Positions 17,987 through 27,425 of a DNA stretch of 64,000 nt are shown one piece after another. Each line of letters begins with the position of its first letter. Within the stretch, counting starts at the first letter, position 1. The stretch lies in the NCBI GenBank assembly GCA_038144835.1, contig JAYQON010000002.1, forward strand, positions 36,366-100,365, written 5' to 3'. A program made the translations under genes and the position numbers. The DNA comes from JALHOQ01 sp038144835. GTDB lineage: Bacteria > Bdellovibrionota > Bdellovibrionia > Bdellovibrionales > UBA1609. Under the pieces are notes generated by a model. That model had not been told where the DNA came from. It saw only the letters and a list, made by a program, of their open reading frames with translations, and searched no databases.

Positions 17987-18838
17987 ATGATTCACTTCAT
18001 AACCGGAAAAGGCGGCGTCGGCAAATCTACTGTAGCGGCCGCGTTAGCTTGGAGCCTGGCGGCGCGAGGGCGTAGGACATTATTGGTTGAGCTTGGAGAG
18101 CGGAGCTATTTTAGGCATGTCTTTCATGCGGACGTTAGCGCGCACCCAGTGGTGGTGAATTCTCATCTCACGGTGACCTGTTGGGAGGGTGAAGCTTGTT
18201 TAAGGGAATATCTGCGGCACCTCATTAAGATTGAAAAGGTTGTGAAACTTTTCTTCGATAATCGAGTAATGAGAGCTCTTGTCCAAGCGGCGCCCGCACT
18301 CAAGGAGTTAGCTTTACTGGGCAAGATTACCAGCGGACCACGAAAAATCGGGCCGGCTCTCCCTTATGATGAAATCGTGGTTGATGCCTATTCTACAGGA
18401 CATTTTAGAGCTTTATGGCGCGCTCCAATGGGCTTAGCAGAAGCTATCCCTTTCGGCCCTATGGGGGAACAGTCGCGCTCGATTGTTCAAGTTATGAAAA
18501 ACCCAGAGCAGACTTGTTATTACGTTGTCATGTTACCAGAAGAGTTACCCGTGAGCGAAGGACTTGAACTGGCACAGGACATTCAGAACGAGCTGGAACA
18601 GAGTCCGCGAATCGTAATGAACCGGTGGCTCGAGTCACCCCTGGATTTGCGCAAGTTGAGTGCTTTTCGAGGACAGGAGTTTGCCGACTATCTTATTCTT
18701 CTTTTGGAGAGGCAGGCGAACGCCGATCGGAAGGTTAAAGAAAAGGGGTTCTTGGTCCACAAGGTACTTCCGTGGCTCTTTAACGACAGTGTGCCCATTA
18801 AGATCCGTGAATTGGCTCTTAAGATGGAGGGAGTATGA
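17987..18838 (+). CDS. ArsA/Get3-like ATPase, first of a tandem pair, divergent form
   Basis: A 283-residue P-loop ATPase. The deviant Walker A GKGGVGKST is intact. The DPAH switch region that follows in ArsA/Get3 proteins is absent; the corresponding strand reads LVELGERSYF. The middle (LALLGKITSGPRKIGPALPY, then EIVVDAYSTGHFRAL) has the switch-II-like D-A-x-x-T-G-H pattern. ATG 17987 follows GAGG. The stop overlaps the start of the second ATPase. A heterodimer of the two is likely by analogy with homodimeric Get3 and two-domain ArsA. The substrate is unknown; no arsenic genes are nearby. Confidence 0.82.
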   Translation: MIHFITGKGGVGKSTVAAALAWSLAARGRRTLLVELGERSYFRHVFHADVSAHPVVVNSHLTVTCWEGEACLREYLRHLIKIEKVVKLFFDNRVMRALVQAAPALKELALLGKITSGPRKIGPALPYDEIVVDAYSTGHFRALWRAPMGLAEAIPFGPMGEQSRSIVQVMKNPEQTCYYVVMLPEELPVSEGLELAQDIQNELEQSPRIVMNRWLESPLDLRKLSAFRGQEFADYLILLLERQANADRKVKEKGFLVHKVLPWLFNDSVPIKIRELALKMEGV

Positions 18839-19917
18839 GAGAATTGCTCCGCAGCCACAGAGTGCTTATTTGTGCGGGCACGGGCGGAGTTGGAAAAACT
18901 TCCCTTTCTGCGAGCCTTGGCGTTCTGGGAGCTCAATCAGGATTGAAGACTCTTGTCTTAACAATCGATCCGGCTCATCGCTTGGCACAAGCGCTGGGCA
19001 TAGAGAAAAAACCAGGAGAAGACGTAAAGGTTGAAGCTGTACCAGGTCTAAGCGCTTCAATGATTGATCCACGCAGAGAGTTCGATGAATTTGTTCTGGG
19101 CGCCGTTGATAAGGGCATAGCAAAGGGATTATTCAATAATCGTCTTTATCAGCAATTAGCTACCAACTTGAGTGGCAGTCAAGAGTTCACTTCGCTTGTT
19201 CGTCTGATGACTGCGGTGCGGTCGCAGCATTACGATTTAGTCATTTTAGATACCCCGCCAACTCAGAATGCGGTGGATTTTTTGAAAGCGCCCGAGCGCA
19301 TTTATGCGCTTTTTCAAGACACTGTGATCGGGTGGTTTTCTAATCCTACCGTAGATGAGAGTTGGTTTAAGCGCACACTACACCGCGGAACGCGTCTAGT
19401 GACAGCAGCTCTCGAGGCGGCTACGGGAAGTACTTTTATTGCTGAGTTAAAAGATTTTTTTACTCATATTGCCTACCTCAAAACTCGGATTGCTGAAATC
19501 AGTAGGGACGTTGGCGAACTCCTGCACTCGGATAAGGCGGGCTTTATATTAGTTACCGGTTTTGACGAGACCAAACTAAAGGAAGCCTTAGAGTTTCAAC
19601 AAGATCTCGCTAACGAGCACTTGAACCTACGCGGGGTGATTGTGAACCGCTGGTTTCCCGAATGGGCCGAGGGCGTTGAGTCTTGGTCGGGCGACTGGGA
19701 CAAAAATCCTGATTTTGAGAAATTGAGAGAATTTTATGTGAGGTTCTCCGAATTTTTTCGTAGCCGTCAGCAAGGCTTTGAGCGGTTTGAAGAGCAGCTC
19801 AGTAAAATTTCGGTTCCGGTGGTCAAGCTGCCCGATTTCAAAAATAGCGTTCAGGGCCTGACTGATTTGCAGCATATGGCTCGAACTCTTGAGGAAAAAT
19901 GGAGGTCTACTTTATGA
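18835..19917 (+). CDS. ArsA/Get3-like ATPase, second of the tandem pair
   Basis: A 360-residue ArsA-family ATPase. Walker A is GTGGVGKTS, the family-specific LTIDPAHRLAQALG follows, and switch II is VILDTPPTQNAVDFL. The region around residues 170-230 is helical and may form the client-binding groove of Get3-like proteins. It overlaps the first ATPase gene by 4 bases and a TPR lipoprotein gene by 4 bases. Anion transport is the old family name; a targeting or chaperone role in the cell envelope is an inference from context. Confidence 0.87.
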   Translation: MRELLRSHRVLICAGTGGVGKTSLSASLGVLGAQSGLKTLVLTIDPAHRLAQALGIEKKPGEDVKVEAVPGLSASMIDPRREFDEFVLGAVDKGIAKGLFNNRLYQQLATNLSGSQEFTSLVRLMTAVRSQHYDLVILDTPPTQNAVDFLKAPERIYALFQDTVIGWFSNPTVDESWFKRTLHRGTRLVTAALEAATGSTFIAELKDFFTHIAYLKTRIAEISRDVGELLHSDKAGFILVTGFDETKLKEALEFQQDLANEHLNLRGVIVNRWFPEWAEGVESWSGDWDKNPDFEKLREFYVRFSEFFRSRQQGFERFEEQLSKISVPVVKLPDFKNSVQGLTDLQHMARTLEEKWRSTL

Positions 19918-20966
19918 GGATGCTCTTAGCGTTGGCTTTATCGACGGGAGTATGCGCCAGTTGCTCCCACTTCTCCTCAAAAAAAAATGTGGTTCGCGAG
20001 TCAGACGTAGTCAGCGCTCCGTTTGAGCAAGGAATGAAAGCGCTCGAGACCGATGATTATGCACAAGCAGCCCGTATTTTTGATGACATATTAGTTAGCA
20101 ACCCTGGATCTGAGTTGGAGTTAGTCACAATTTACAATTCCGGCGCAGCCTATGAAGGCCTTGGAGATTGCCCTAAGGCTATTGATCGCTATCGACAGGC
20201 TGTACGCGCCTCTGCAAAGAAATTTCAGCGCATAGAAGCGCAAGCCTTATTTCGTCTTAGCTTAATGTATGAATGTGTGGGGCAAGACAAAAAGGCTATA
20301 GCAGCGCTGTTGGATTCCCGTAGGCGCGGTGAACATCTTGGAGATGAAGTGGTTCAGGCTGAAATTCCGGCACGTCTGGCGGCGGCATATTCACGTTTAG
20401 GAAATCGCGACAAAGCTCTAGAGTATTTCGCGCAGGCCGGAGTTGGTCTAAAGGCAATTGTTTCTCGGGGCACGGGTGCTAATCGGTTAAAAGTAGACAT
20501 TCTGGCGCGAACCCTTTTCTTTATGGGAAAGTTGAGTCCGTCCCAGCGTCGCGCAGAGACTAGCCCCGATTCTTTTTTGCAGTCGATTTCCATGCAGCAG
20601 CCACATCTTTTGCAGGCGGCGGAGTTAAATCACCCACTTTTTTCCGGCAAGGCCGCAGACGATTTAGAGCTTGCTTATGAAAATTTATGGAAGTTTAACA
20701 TCAATAATCTGAGTCAAAGACGCGAGTTTTATATGCGTGGATTACAAGTGGCTGAGGAACTGCGTAAATTGAAGATGCCTGAAAGTAATGCTTTAGTGGA
20801 AAGAATTTTCGCGCATGTTGACCGGAGTCAGGCACGATTGCGAGCGGAGCTGGCTAGAATGGGTGAGACAACCCGGTTGACCCCCGAAGCCGAAAAGCGC
20901 GAGGGCCTCAAACGTGAAGGGCGTTTGGTCACGCCGGTTAAGCCCAAAAAGCAGAAAGTCAGGTGA
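19914..20966 (+). CDS. TPR-containing lipoprotein
   Basis: A 350-residue protein with an N-terminal hydrophobic segment and a probable lipobox in GVCASC, so the lipidated cysteine would be C16. Residues about 35-195 contain tetratricopeptide-like repeats (EQGMKALETDDYAQAARIFD, SGAAYEGLGDCPKAIDRYRQ, ARLAAAYSRLGNRDKALEYF). The C-terminus is basic. ATG 19914 has GGAGG 8 bases upstream and overlaps the ATPase stop. It is probably an envelope scaffold for partner proteins. Coupling to the ArsA-like pair suggests one system. Confidence 0.82.
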   Translation: MRMLLALALSTGVCASCSHFSSKKNVVRESDVVSAPFEQGMKALETDDYAQAARIFDDILVSNPGSELELVTIYNSGAAYEGLGDCPKAIDRYRQAVRASAKKFQRIEAQALFRLSLMYECVGQDKKAIAALLDSRRRGEHLGDEVVQAEIPARLAAAYSRLGNRDKALEYFAQAGVGLKAIVSRGTGANRLKVDILARTLFFMGKLSPSQRRAETSPDSFLQSISMQQPHLLQAAELNHPLFSGKAADDLELAYENLWKFNINNLSQRREFYMRGLQVAEELRKLKMPESNALVERIFAHVDRSQARLRAELARMGETTRLTPEAEKREGLKREGRLVTPVKPKKQKVR

Positions 20967-21685
20967 TGTCAGAATTTTTAGGGGGCCTTAGTTTTTGGTG
21001 GCGGGGGTGGGTGTTTTTGTTGAAAAGTCCCCGCTTTTTAACTTTGGCGATTTTGCCTCTTATCCTGTCGATGCTATTTATAGTGCCCTTTTTTTGGTTT
21101 ATCTTTTCCCAATTGCCTCAATGGTCAACAGTATTGGTGTCGGTACTTTTGGGGTGGACCACTGAGTTTTGGCAGGATGTGGTTTATTATCCTTTGTTTC
21201 TGAGTGCGCTACTGGCGGTTATCATCGGTTCTTTTTTTCTTGTATATGTTTTGCATTCAATTTTGGCGATACCGTTTTACTCCCGACTGGCTGAGCAAAC
21301 CGTCACTCTGCGAGGAAAGAAATCCCAGGGTTTGTCATTTTGGCGCATGTTGCGAGCGGGTTTGATTAAGACCGCCGTTTTGCTGCCGGTGGGATTCATC
21401 TTTTTTCTAATTTCATTTGTTCCTGGTCTCAATTTGATCGCTTTATTCGGATCAATGCTAATTTTGGCATTTGATATTATTGACTATTCATTTGAGGCGG
21501 TGGGTTTCGGTTTTCGCGAACGCGTAGGTTATTTGCTGCGACATCGGGGGCAATGGTTGGGTATGGCGGCCGGCCTGGCGTTGACATTACCTGTGCCGGC
21601 TTTTACTCTGCTCATAATTCCTGGCGCAGTCACGGGCGCGGCCCTCATACTCAAAATAGAACATGAGCTTAACCATGAATTTTGA
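20966..21685 (+). CDS. EI24/CysZ family inner-membrane protein
   Basis: A 239-residue polytopic membrane protein with about five to six hydrophobic segments (residues about 25-50, 58-68, 72-100, 133-155, 157-178 and 195-225). The overall pattern, with LAIPFYSRLAEQTV in the middle and DYSFEAVGFGFRERV later, fits the EI24 family, which includes the sulfate transporter CysZ. The start is ATG 20966, which shares one base with the previous stop; a GTG at 20963 is equally near. A sulfur-uptake role next to gshA is tempting but unproven. Confidence 0.8.
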   Translation: MSEFLGGLSFWWRGWVFLLKSPRFLTLAILPLILSMLFIVPFFWFIFSQLPQWSTVLVSVLLGWTTEFWQDVVYYPLFLSALLAVIIGSFFLVYVLHSILAIPFYSRLAEQTVTLRGKKSQGLSFWRMLRAGLIKTAVLLPVGFIFFLISFVPGLNLIALFGSMLILAFDIIDYSFEAVGFGFRERVGYLLRHRGQWLGMAAGLALTLPVPAFTLLIIPGAVTGAALILKIEHELNHEF

Positions 21686-22916
21686 ACGCTTACATAGGCG
21701 AATTATTGAAAACAGCGATGGGGTTCTAGCTTGGTTCAAAAGCCGTAGCCGGGATCTGCATTTTCCATTTTATTCTAGCTTTGATTTGCGTGATGCTGGC
21801 TTCAAGTTGGGCCCCGTTGACGCCAATATCTTTCCTGCTGGATTTAATAATATTTGTTTGGTCGATCGAGAAGAAGCAGCAGAAGTTGCGAGAGTTTTTC
21901 TTGATGAACATTACTCCATATCCACAAAAAAAATTTTACTGCTCACAGAGGAGCACACGCAAAATCCTTATTACTGGGATAATGTTGCAGTTTTACGCTC
22001 AATTTTGGAGAGAGCGGGGAGAGAAGTTTGCCTTGCTGTGCCCAGACCTATGACACAACCTTTGGAGGTGGTTAATGCCTCTGGACAAACCTTAAAAGTA
22101 TTTCCGGCTACGCGCGAAGGTGGGAGTGTAAATATAGGTGGTTTTGTTCCAGATCTTATAATTTCTAACAACGACTTCAGTCAGGATTACGAGGAGTGGG
22201 CGCGGGACCTAGATACGCCTATGAATCCGCCGCGAGAGCTGGGATGGTATCGGCGCCGAAAAGATCGTTTCTTCAAAGTTTACAATCAGTTTGCCGCTGA
22301 GTTTTGTGAAATATTACGGCTAGACCCTTGGATATTGCAGGTTGAAACAGAAGTATTCGCCTCTTTCGAGGTAGACAGCGAGCAGAGCCGAGATCTTCTG
22401 GCACAAAAAGCACAAGCCGTTCACGATCGAATCAAAGCCAAATATCTAGCTCATGGAATTGAGCGCGAGCCCTTTCTTTTTGTAAAAAATAACGCGGGAA
22501 CGTATGGTTTGGGAGTCATACAAGTTAAAAATCCAGATGAGATCCGCGCTTGGAATTACAAATCTCGCAAAAAAATGAAAGCTGCTAAGGGTGGTCGTGA
22601 AGTGACGGAAGTCATCATTCAAGAGGGTATCCCGACGACAACTCTGGGCGAAGGTGGCAAGACTGCGGAACCTGTGATCTATATGATCGGCTGCCAACTG
22701 GCAGGTGGATTTTTGCGTGCTCATGGTGAAAAAAGTGTAGAGGAGTCCCTTAATTCCCCGGGTGCAGTTTTTCAGCGACTGTGCATAGCTGATTTGAGCG
22801 TCAAACTTGAGGGTTGTCCTATGGAAAATGCCTACGGTTGGGTGGCACGGTTGGCATTCCTGTCCGTGGCGCAAGAAGCACGCGAGCTGGGCGTTGAGTT
22901 TAAAAATTATAAATAG
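21663..22916 (+). CDS. gshA: Glutamate-cysteine ligase, proteobacterial GshA type
   Basis: A 417-residue protein matching the GshA family with SFDLRDAGFKLGPVDANIFP and AGFNNICLVDREEA near the N-terminus and an ATP-grasp-like C-terminal half (FLFVKNNAGTYGLGVIQV). It would make gamma-glutamylcysteine, the first step of glutathione synthesis. No glutathione synthetase (gshB) lies in the window. Start codon 21663 or 21675 is possible; both overlap the preceding membrane-protein gene. It is the last gene of the ArsA-pair operon. Confidence 0.9.
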   Translation: MSLTMNFERLHRRIIENSDGVLAWFKSRSRDLHFPFYSSFDLRDAGFKLGPVDANIFPAGFNNICLVDREEAAEVARVFLDEHYSISTKKILLLTEEHTQNPYYWDNVAVLRSILERAGREVCLAVPRPMTQPLEVVNASGQTLKVFPATREGGSVNIGGFVPDLIISNNDFSQDYEEWARDLDTPMNPPRELGWYRRRKDRFFKVYNQFAAEFCEILRLDPWILQVETEVFASFEVDSEQSRDLLAQKAQAVHDRIKAKYLAHGIEREPFLFVKNNAGTYGLGVIQVKNPDEIRAWNYKSRKKMKAAKGGREVTEVIIQEGIPTTTLGEGGKTAEPVIYMIGCQLAGGFLRAHGEKSVEESLNSPGAVFQRLCIADLSVKLEGCPMENAYGWVARLAFLSVAQEARELGVEFKNYK

Positions 22917-22952
22917 GCTTGTTTCTTTACTAAGATTTTGGCTGGCCCAAGT

Positions 22953-22990
22953 TTAGACGTTTCAAATTGAGACGCTAAGTGAAAGTTTTT
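22953..22990 (+). terminator. Probable terminator after gshA
   Basis: An imperfect stem (TTAG, one-base bulge, CGTTTC pairing with GAGACGCTAA) with a 5-base loop spans 22953-22978. A five-T run follows at 22986-22990. The distance from stem to T run is longer than ideal. Confidence 0.4.
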
Positions 22991-23024
22991 AGCGTAAATC
23001 CATAAACTCCGATCAAATAGCGAT

Positions 23025-23696
23025 ATGTCGTTTCGTTTCGGCGCTGCATTTTTCTTAGCATTTGCCTATCTGGGTTACTTTGCTTCTATGAACGCATGGA
23101 ACGGAAATATCTACGTTTATGTGGGAGAAACTCGCGCTCCTGCGGCAACACGCTCGATTAAAGATTACTCAATGTTAAGTCGCAAGGCTCTCAGTGAACG
23201 CTTTCATAAGCAGCTTGTTGCGGACGCTGCTCTTTTTCGAGATCAAGGTTATTTGGGAGTACAATTAGGGCATCCCATCATTCCTAAGGCAGAAGGTGGT
23301 TGGGATTTCGCGTGCAACACACCCGCGAGACAAGGGCTTTTTAATCGGATCCGCCTCACCTTCATGGGGACAGGTGTCGCTGAAAGCGGTCAACCGCCCA
23401 AGATGACGGTAGAAGGGTCTTGCCGTTCTGGAGGCAGTCTTGATCAATTGGCCACTTTTTGGGTTCCAATAAGTGAAATTTTACGTTCCCAAGCTCGTGA
23501 GCAAGATGTGTATTCTGAAGATCTAATTATTCGTTTGCGCGATATTCCTGATGAATGGCCTGAGAGTTGGGCTTTAAAAGAGATAAAACTCTTTAAGCAA
23601 AATGATGAAGAAGATTATATCGAGGTCGGCGCCTCGCTACTAATGGAGGCGCGTGCTAAAATGCTCGTGTTTGAATGGAAAAACAAATCGCTTTAA
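23025..23696 (+). CDS. Exported or membrane-anchored hypothetical protein
   Basis: A 223-residue protein with an N-terminal hydrophobic segment (about residues 5-22) that may be a signal peptide or anchor. The remainder is soluble, with two cysteines (near 91 and 127) that could form a disulfide (WDFACNTPARQG and VEGSCRSGGSLDQ). No family is recognised. It ends in a 4-base convergent overlap with pepA. There is no strong ribosome site; ATG 23025 is the first reasonable start. Confidence 0.75.
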   Translation: MSFRFGAAFFLAFAYLGYFASMNAWNGNIYVYVGETRAPAATRSIKDYSMLSRKALSERFHKQLVADAALFRDQGYLGVQLGHPIIPKAEGGWDFACNTPARQGLFNRIRLTFMGTGVAESGQPPKMTVEGSCRSGGSLDQLATFWVPISEILRSQAREQDVYSEDLIIRLRDIPDEWPESWALKEIKLFKQNDEEDYIEVGASLLMEARAKMLVFEWKNKSL

Positions 23697-25207
23697 AAGT
23701 TTTCAGCGAGTTCAACAAAGGTGCGAACTATGATTCCGGACGCACCCTTCTTGGGGTGATACGGGAACCGAGAATTGATGTTCCACGCTGTCCCAGCGAT
23801 ATCAAAGTGTGCCCAAGGTATGCCGTCTCCCACCATCTCTTCAAGAAAAGCTGCGGCGGTTGAACTTCCGGCTAGGCGTCCGCCAGAGATGTTGCAAAGG
23901 TCCGCATGGGTGCCCTTCATGTCTTCGACGTGGAAGTCAGTAAGGGGCATAGGCCACACAAGTTCTCCGCTGCGCTCCGCAGCATCTTGAATTTTGCGCA
24001 TGAGTTTTGTATCGCGAGTGAACACTCCTGTATGCGTGTTACCCAAAGCTATGAGAATAGCACCAGTTAGGGTTGCTGCTTCAAAAATTGCGGCCGGTTT
24101 TTGTTCGCTGGCGTAGGCCAAGGCATCGCCAAGAATTAATCGACCTTCCGCATCCGTATTAAAGACTTCAACCGACTTTCCATTTCTTGCGAAATAAACA
24201 TCCCCTGGTTTTAGGGCGGATGGTCCGGGCATATTTTCAGTTGATGGAACATAGGCGACTACGTTGACCTTAGCTTTTAGTTTGGCAAGAGCCAACATGG
24301 TCCCGATGACGGCGGCTCCACCGCACATATCGTACTTCATTTCTTCCATCGAAGCGCCAGGTTTTAGGCTTATCCCTCCAGAGTCGAAAGTTAGGCCTTT
24401 ACCCACAAATGCGATCGGCTTTTGGCTTTTGCCAGCGCCATTATATTCCATGACAATCATGCGTGGCTCTTCCAGCGAGCCTTGGGCCACGGCCAGTAAC
24501 CCGCCGAAGCGCTCCTTTTTGATGCGTGCACGATCCCAAACGGTAACTTTGAGCCCCGTCCCTTTGGCCGCTTTAACTGTCTCGTCTGCGAGTATCGAGG
24601 GTGTGATGTAGTTGCCCGGGTGATCGCCCAACCAGCGCGTGAAATTTTGGCACTCGGATAGAATCTCGGCTCGCTGAAGCGCCTTGACCTGAGCGGCGGA
24701 GGGAGCATTGGTCATTAAAAGGCATATTTCTTTTAACTGCGGCTTGTCTTCTTTCTTGCCATTCTTTTTTCCGGCAGTTTTCAGTTCATCAAAATCGTAG
24801 TCGCAGAGTCCAAAGCCTTCAGCTAATGCCTGCAAGGCAGTGTTGGACTCACGGAAGAATTTTAAGAACGAGTCACCAAAAACCGCTGCACTCACGACTT
24901 TTTGAGCCTTGAGCGCGCCGTAAACGACAGCGGCGGCAACACGCAGAGATTCTCCGTCGATGTGATCCGTATCACCCAACCCAACGAGCAAGACGTTGGT
25001 GTAGCCATCCACATCGCAGCGGCGGAAAAAACAGGTTTCTTTTTTGTCACCAGTAAAACCAGAATCGGTCTGGGCGTAGGCGATCAGCTTTTGCAAGTTA
25101 GGGGAAAGTTTAGCGACGGAAGGTTTGTTTTCTTTTTTATTTTTAGCAGCAAATACGACCAAGGTGGAGGCATCAACGGACAAGCCCTTTTTCACTATGA
25201 CTTTCAT
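23693..25207 (-). CDS. pepA: Leucyl aminopeptidase, M17 family
   Basis: A 504-residue cytosol aminopeptidase. The C-terminal catalytic domain has the family signature NTDAEGRLILGDAL and the metal-binding VGKGLTFDSGGISLKP, with YDMCGGAAVIGTM after it. The N-terminal domain is the usual M17 macro-like region. It removes N-terminal residues from peptides and would act downstream of the Clp and Lon proteases encoded nearby. PepA in E. coli also binds DNA; nothing here tests that. Confidence 0.95.
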   Translation of the reverse strand: MKVIVKKGLSVDASTLVVFAAKNKKENKPSVAKLSPNLQKLIAYAQTDSGFTGDKKETCFFRRCDVDGYTNVLLVGLGDTDHIDGESLRVAAAVVYGALKAQKVVSAAVFGDSFLKFFRESNTALQALAEGFGLCDYDFDELKTAGKKNGKKEDKPQLKEICLLMTNAPSAAQVKALQRAEILSECQNFTRWLGDHPGNYITPSILADETVKAAKGTGLKVTVWDRARIKKERFGGLLAVAQGSLEEPRMIVMEYNGAGKSQKPIAFVGKGLTFDSGGISLKPGASMEEMKYDMCGGAAVIGTMLALAKLKAKVNVVAYVPSTENMPGPSALKPGDVYFARNGKSVEVFNTDAEGRLILGDALAYASEQKPAAIFEAATLTGAILIALGNTHTGVFTRDTKLMRKIQDAAERSGELVWPMPLTDFHVEDMKGTHADLCNISGGRLAGSSTAAAFLEEMVGDGIPWAHFDIAGTAWNINSRFPYHPKKGASGIIVRTFVELAENF

Positions 25208-25470
25208 TTTTTATTTCCCTTGCGTTTTCTAATTGTTTTTACGTATTGATTTCTTTTGTGCGTGATTCTTGATCAAATTGAACCCTATTTACGCGCAGCA
25301 AAATCAACACGTGGCCGGACTCGACTTGAGGCTGGTTCTAGCACAGCGTATAAGGCGAATAAAGGCTTTTCCCAAAACTCCAGTTTAAAGGAATTTCTCC
25401 CGAGAAGTTCTTGTCAGAACTGAAGAAAACTCCATATTTGGAGATAGGCTTTAACCGCGGGAGTGCAACG

Positions 25471-26088
25471 GTGAATATGAATCTTGTCCCAATAGTTGTC
25501 GAGCAAACGGCTCGAGGCGAACGTAGTTACGACATTTATTCTCGCTTGCTCAAAGAGCGCATTATTCTTTTGGGAACCCCTGTCACCGACGATGTTGCCA
25601 ACGTGATCATTGCGCAAATGTTTTTCCTCGAGATGGAGAATCCAGATCGAGACATTCATCTTTATATAAACTCACCCGGAGGCAGTGTTTCAGCGGGGCT
25701 GGCAATTTATGATATCATGCAATTTGTACGCTGCGATGTAAGTACGTATTGCATCGGTATGGCTGCCAGTATGGGCTCTTTGCTTTTGACTGCGGGAGCT
25801 AAAGGCAAACGCTACATACTTCCGCACTCAAAAACAATGATTCACCAACCTCTGATTGCGGGAGGAGGTCTCTCGGGTCAAGTTAGCGATATTGAAATTC
25901 ATGCGCGTGAGATGATTAATACTAAGCGTAAATTGACCGAGATTTACGTCAAACATACCGGACATGATTTTGATTTTCTGACCCAAGCTATGGATCGCGA
26001 CAGATACATGAGTGCTGACGAATCGAAGGAATTCGGATTGGTTGATCACGTGGTTGAAAAGCGCAAATCCAACAAGGAAAACACATGA
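25471..26088 (+). CDS. clpP: ATP-dependent Clp protease proteolytic subunit
   Basis: About 205 residues from GTG 25471. Conserved segments are NLVPIVVEQTARGERSYDIY, the catalytic serine in GMAASMGSLL, the histidine in MIHQPL and the aspartate in MDRDRYMSADE. I chose GTG 25471 (GGGAG upstream), or ATG 25477, because ClpP proteins normally begin just before NLVPIVVEQ. An in-frame TTG at 25411 would add 20 residues that could be a propeptide. It forms the tetradecameric chamber fed by ClpX, whose gene overlaps by 4 bases. Confidence 0.95.
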   Translation: MNMNLVPIVVEQTARGERSYDIYSRLLKERIILLGTPVTDDVANVIIAQMFFLEMENPDRDIHLYINSPGGSVSAGLAIYDIMQFVRCDVSTYCIGMAASMGSLLLTAGAKGKRYILPHSKTMIHQPLIAGGGLSGQVSDIEIHAREMINTKRKLTEIYVKHTGHDFDFLTQAMDRDRYMSADESKEFGLVDHVVEKRKSNKENT

Positions 26089-27395
26089 GTAAAGAAAAGA
26101 ATGGAAGCTACGGAACTCTTTGCTGCAGCTTTTGTGGCAAAAGCCAAAAAGAAGTTAAAAAGCTGATTGCAGGTCCGGGCGTTTATATTTGCGATGAGTG
26201 TATTGAGCTTTGCAATGACATTATTGCCGAGGAGCGCGAGAGAGAAGAAAGCACAAAGGTACAGCTCTCCGTTCCAAAGCCTGTTGATATCAAGGCCTTT
26301 TTGGACGACTACGTGATTGGCCAAGAAAAGGCCAAAAAGACCCTCTCAGTCGCTGTGCACAATCATTACAAGCGCATTAATTTTATGAAGGGTGGTCGCT
26401 CTAAGAAAGAGGATGTTGAGATTTCAAAAAGCAACATTTTGCTGATCGGGCCTACGGGTTCGGGCAAAACTCTTTTGGCGCAAACCATTGCCAAAATACT
26501 GAACGTGCCTTTCGCGATGGCCGACGCCACGGCTTTGACGGAAGCAGGGTATGTGGGTGAAGATGTCGAAAACGTCGTACTCAATCTTTTGCAGGCCGCC
26601 GACTATGATGTTGAGAAGTGTCAAAAAGGCGTCATATACATTGACGAAATAGACAAGATCTCGCGCAAATCAGAGAACCCATCGATCACTCGTGATGTGA
26701 GTGGAGAAGGGGTGCAGCAGGCCCTGCTTAAAATTCTTGAAGGCACAATCGCCAATTTGCCACCTAAAGGCGGGCGCAAGCACCCGCAACAAGAATTTAT
26801 CCAGATCGATACCACCAATATTCTGTTCATTGTGGGTGGGGCTTTCGTCGGGCTTGATAAAGTTATCGACGCCCGGATTTCCAGCCGATCAATGGGCATT
26901 GCGGCAGATATTAAAACTAAAGAAGACAAACTTTCGGGCAAAGAAAACGTACTTCAACGTGTGGAACCCGACGATTTGGTTCGTTTTGGCTTGATTCCAG
27001 AGTTCATAGGCCGTCTGCCCTCGGTCGCGGTCCTGGATCCGTTGGATGAGGCCGCTTTGATTGATATTTTAGTGAAACCCAAAAACGCCCTCACCAAGCA
27101 GTACACAAAGCTTTTCTCCTACGAAAATGTCGACCTCAAGTTTGAGGATAACGCCTTGCGGGCCATTGCTCAGGAGGCCATCAAACGAAATACGGGCGCC
27201 CGTGGTCTGCGTGGTGTGATTGAGAGTGCAATGCTGGACATTATGTTTGAAATTCCATCCAAACCGAACGTGAAGGAATGCATAATCACCGAAGACGTGA
27301 TCACCAAGCATGAAAAGCCACAGCTGATCCTTGGTCAGAAAGAAGCCAAGAGTAAAGAGAGTGGGGCTACCGGTGACTCGGCTGAGTCTGCCTAA
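26085..27395 (+). CDS. clpX: ClpX AAA+ unfoldase
   Basis: A 436-residue ClpX. The N-terminal zinc-binding domain has C-x2-C (CSFCGKSQKEVKKL) and C-x2-C (CDECIELC). The AAA+ domain has Walker A GPTGSGKT, Walker B VIYIDEIDKI and GYVGEDVENV. The RKHPQQEFIQIDT segment and a helical C-terminus are typical. It unfolds tagged substrates for ClpP. The C-terminal 20 residues are a charged low-complexity tail. It is cotranscribed with clpP. Confidence 0.97.
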   Translation: MSKEKNGSYGTLCCSFCGKSQKEVKKLIAGPGVYICDECIELCNDIIAEEREREESTKVQLSVPKPVDIKAFLDDYVIGQEKAKKTLSVAVHNHYKRINFMKGGRSKKEDVEISKSNILLIGPTGSGKTLLAQTIAKILNVPFAMADATALTEAGYVGEDVENVVLNLLQAADYDVEKCQKGVIYIDEIDKISRKSENPSITRDVSGEGVQQALLKILEGTIANLPPKGGRKHPQQEFIQIDTTNILFIVGGAFVGLDKVIDARISSRSMGIAADIKTKEDKLSGKENVLQRVEPDDLVRFGLIPEFIGRLPSVAVLDPLDEAALIDILVKPKNALTKQYTKLFSYENVDLKFEDNALRAIAQEAIKRNTGARGLRGVIESAMLDIMFEIPSKPNVKECIITEDVITKHEKPQLILGQKEAKSKESGATGDSAESA

Positions 27396-27425
27396 GACTT
27401 TCGTTAGATTTTGAATCTAAATGCG

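Noticed and set aside
25208..25470. Heat-shock (sigma-32-type) promoter before clpP
   Set aside because: CTTGATC and CCCTATTT occur but only 8 bases apart, too close for the known spacing.
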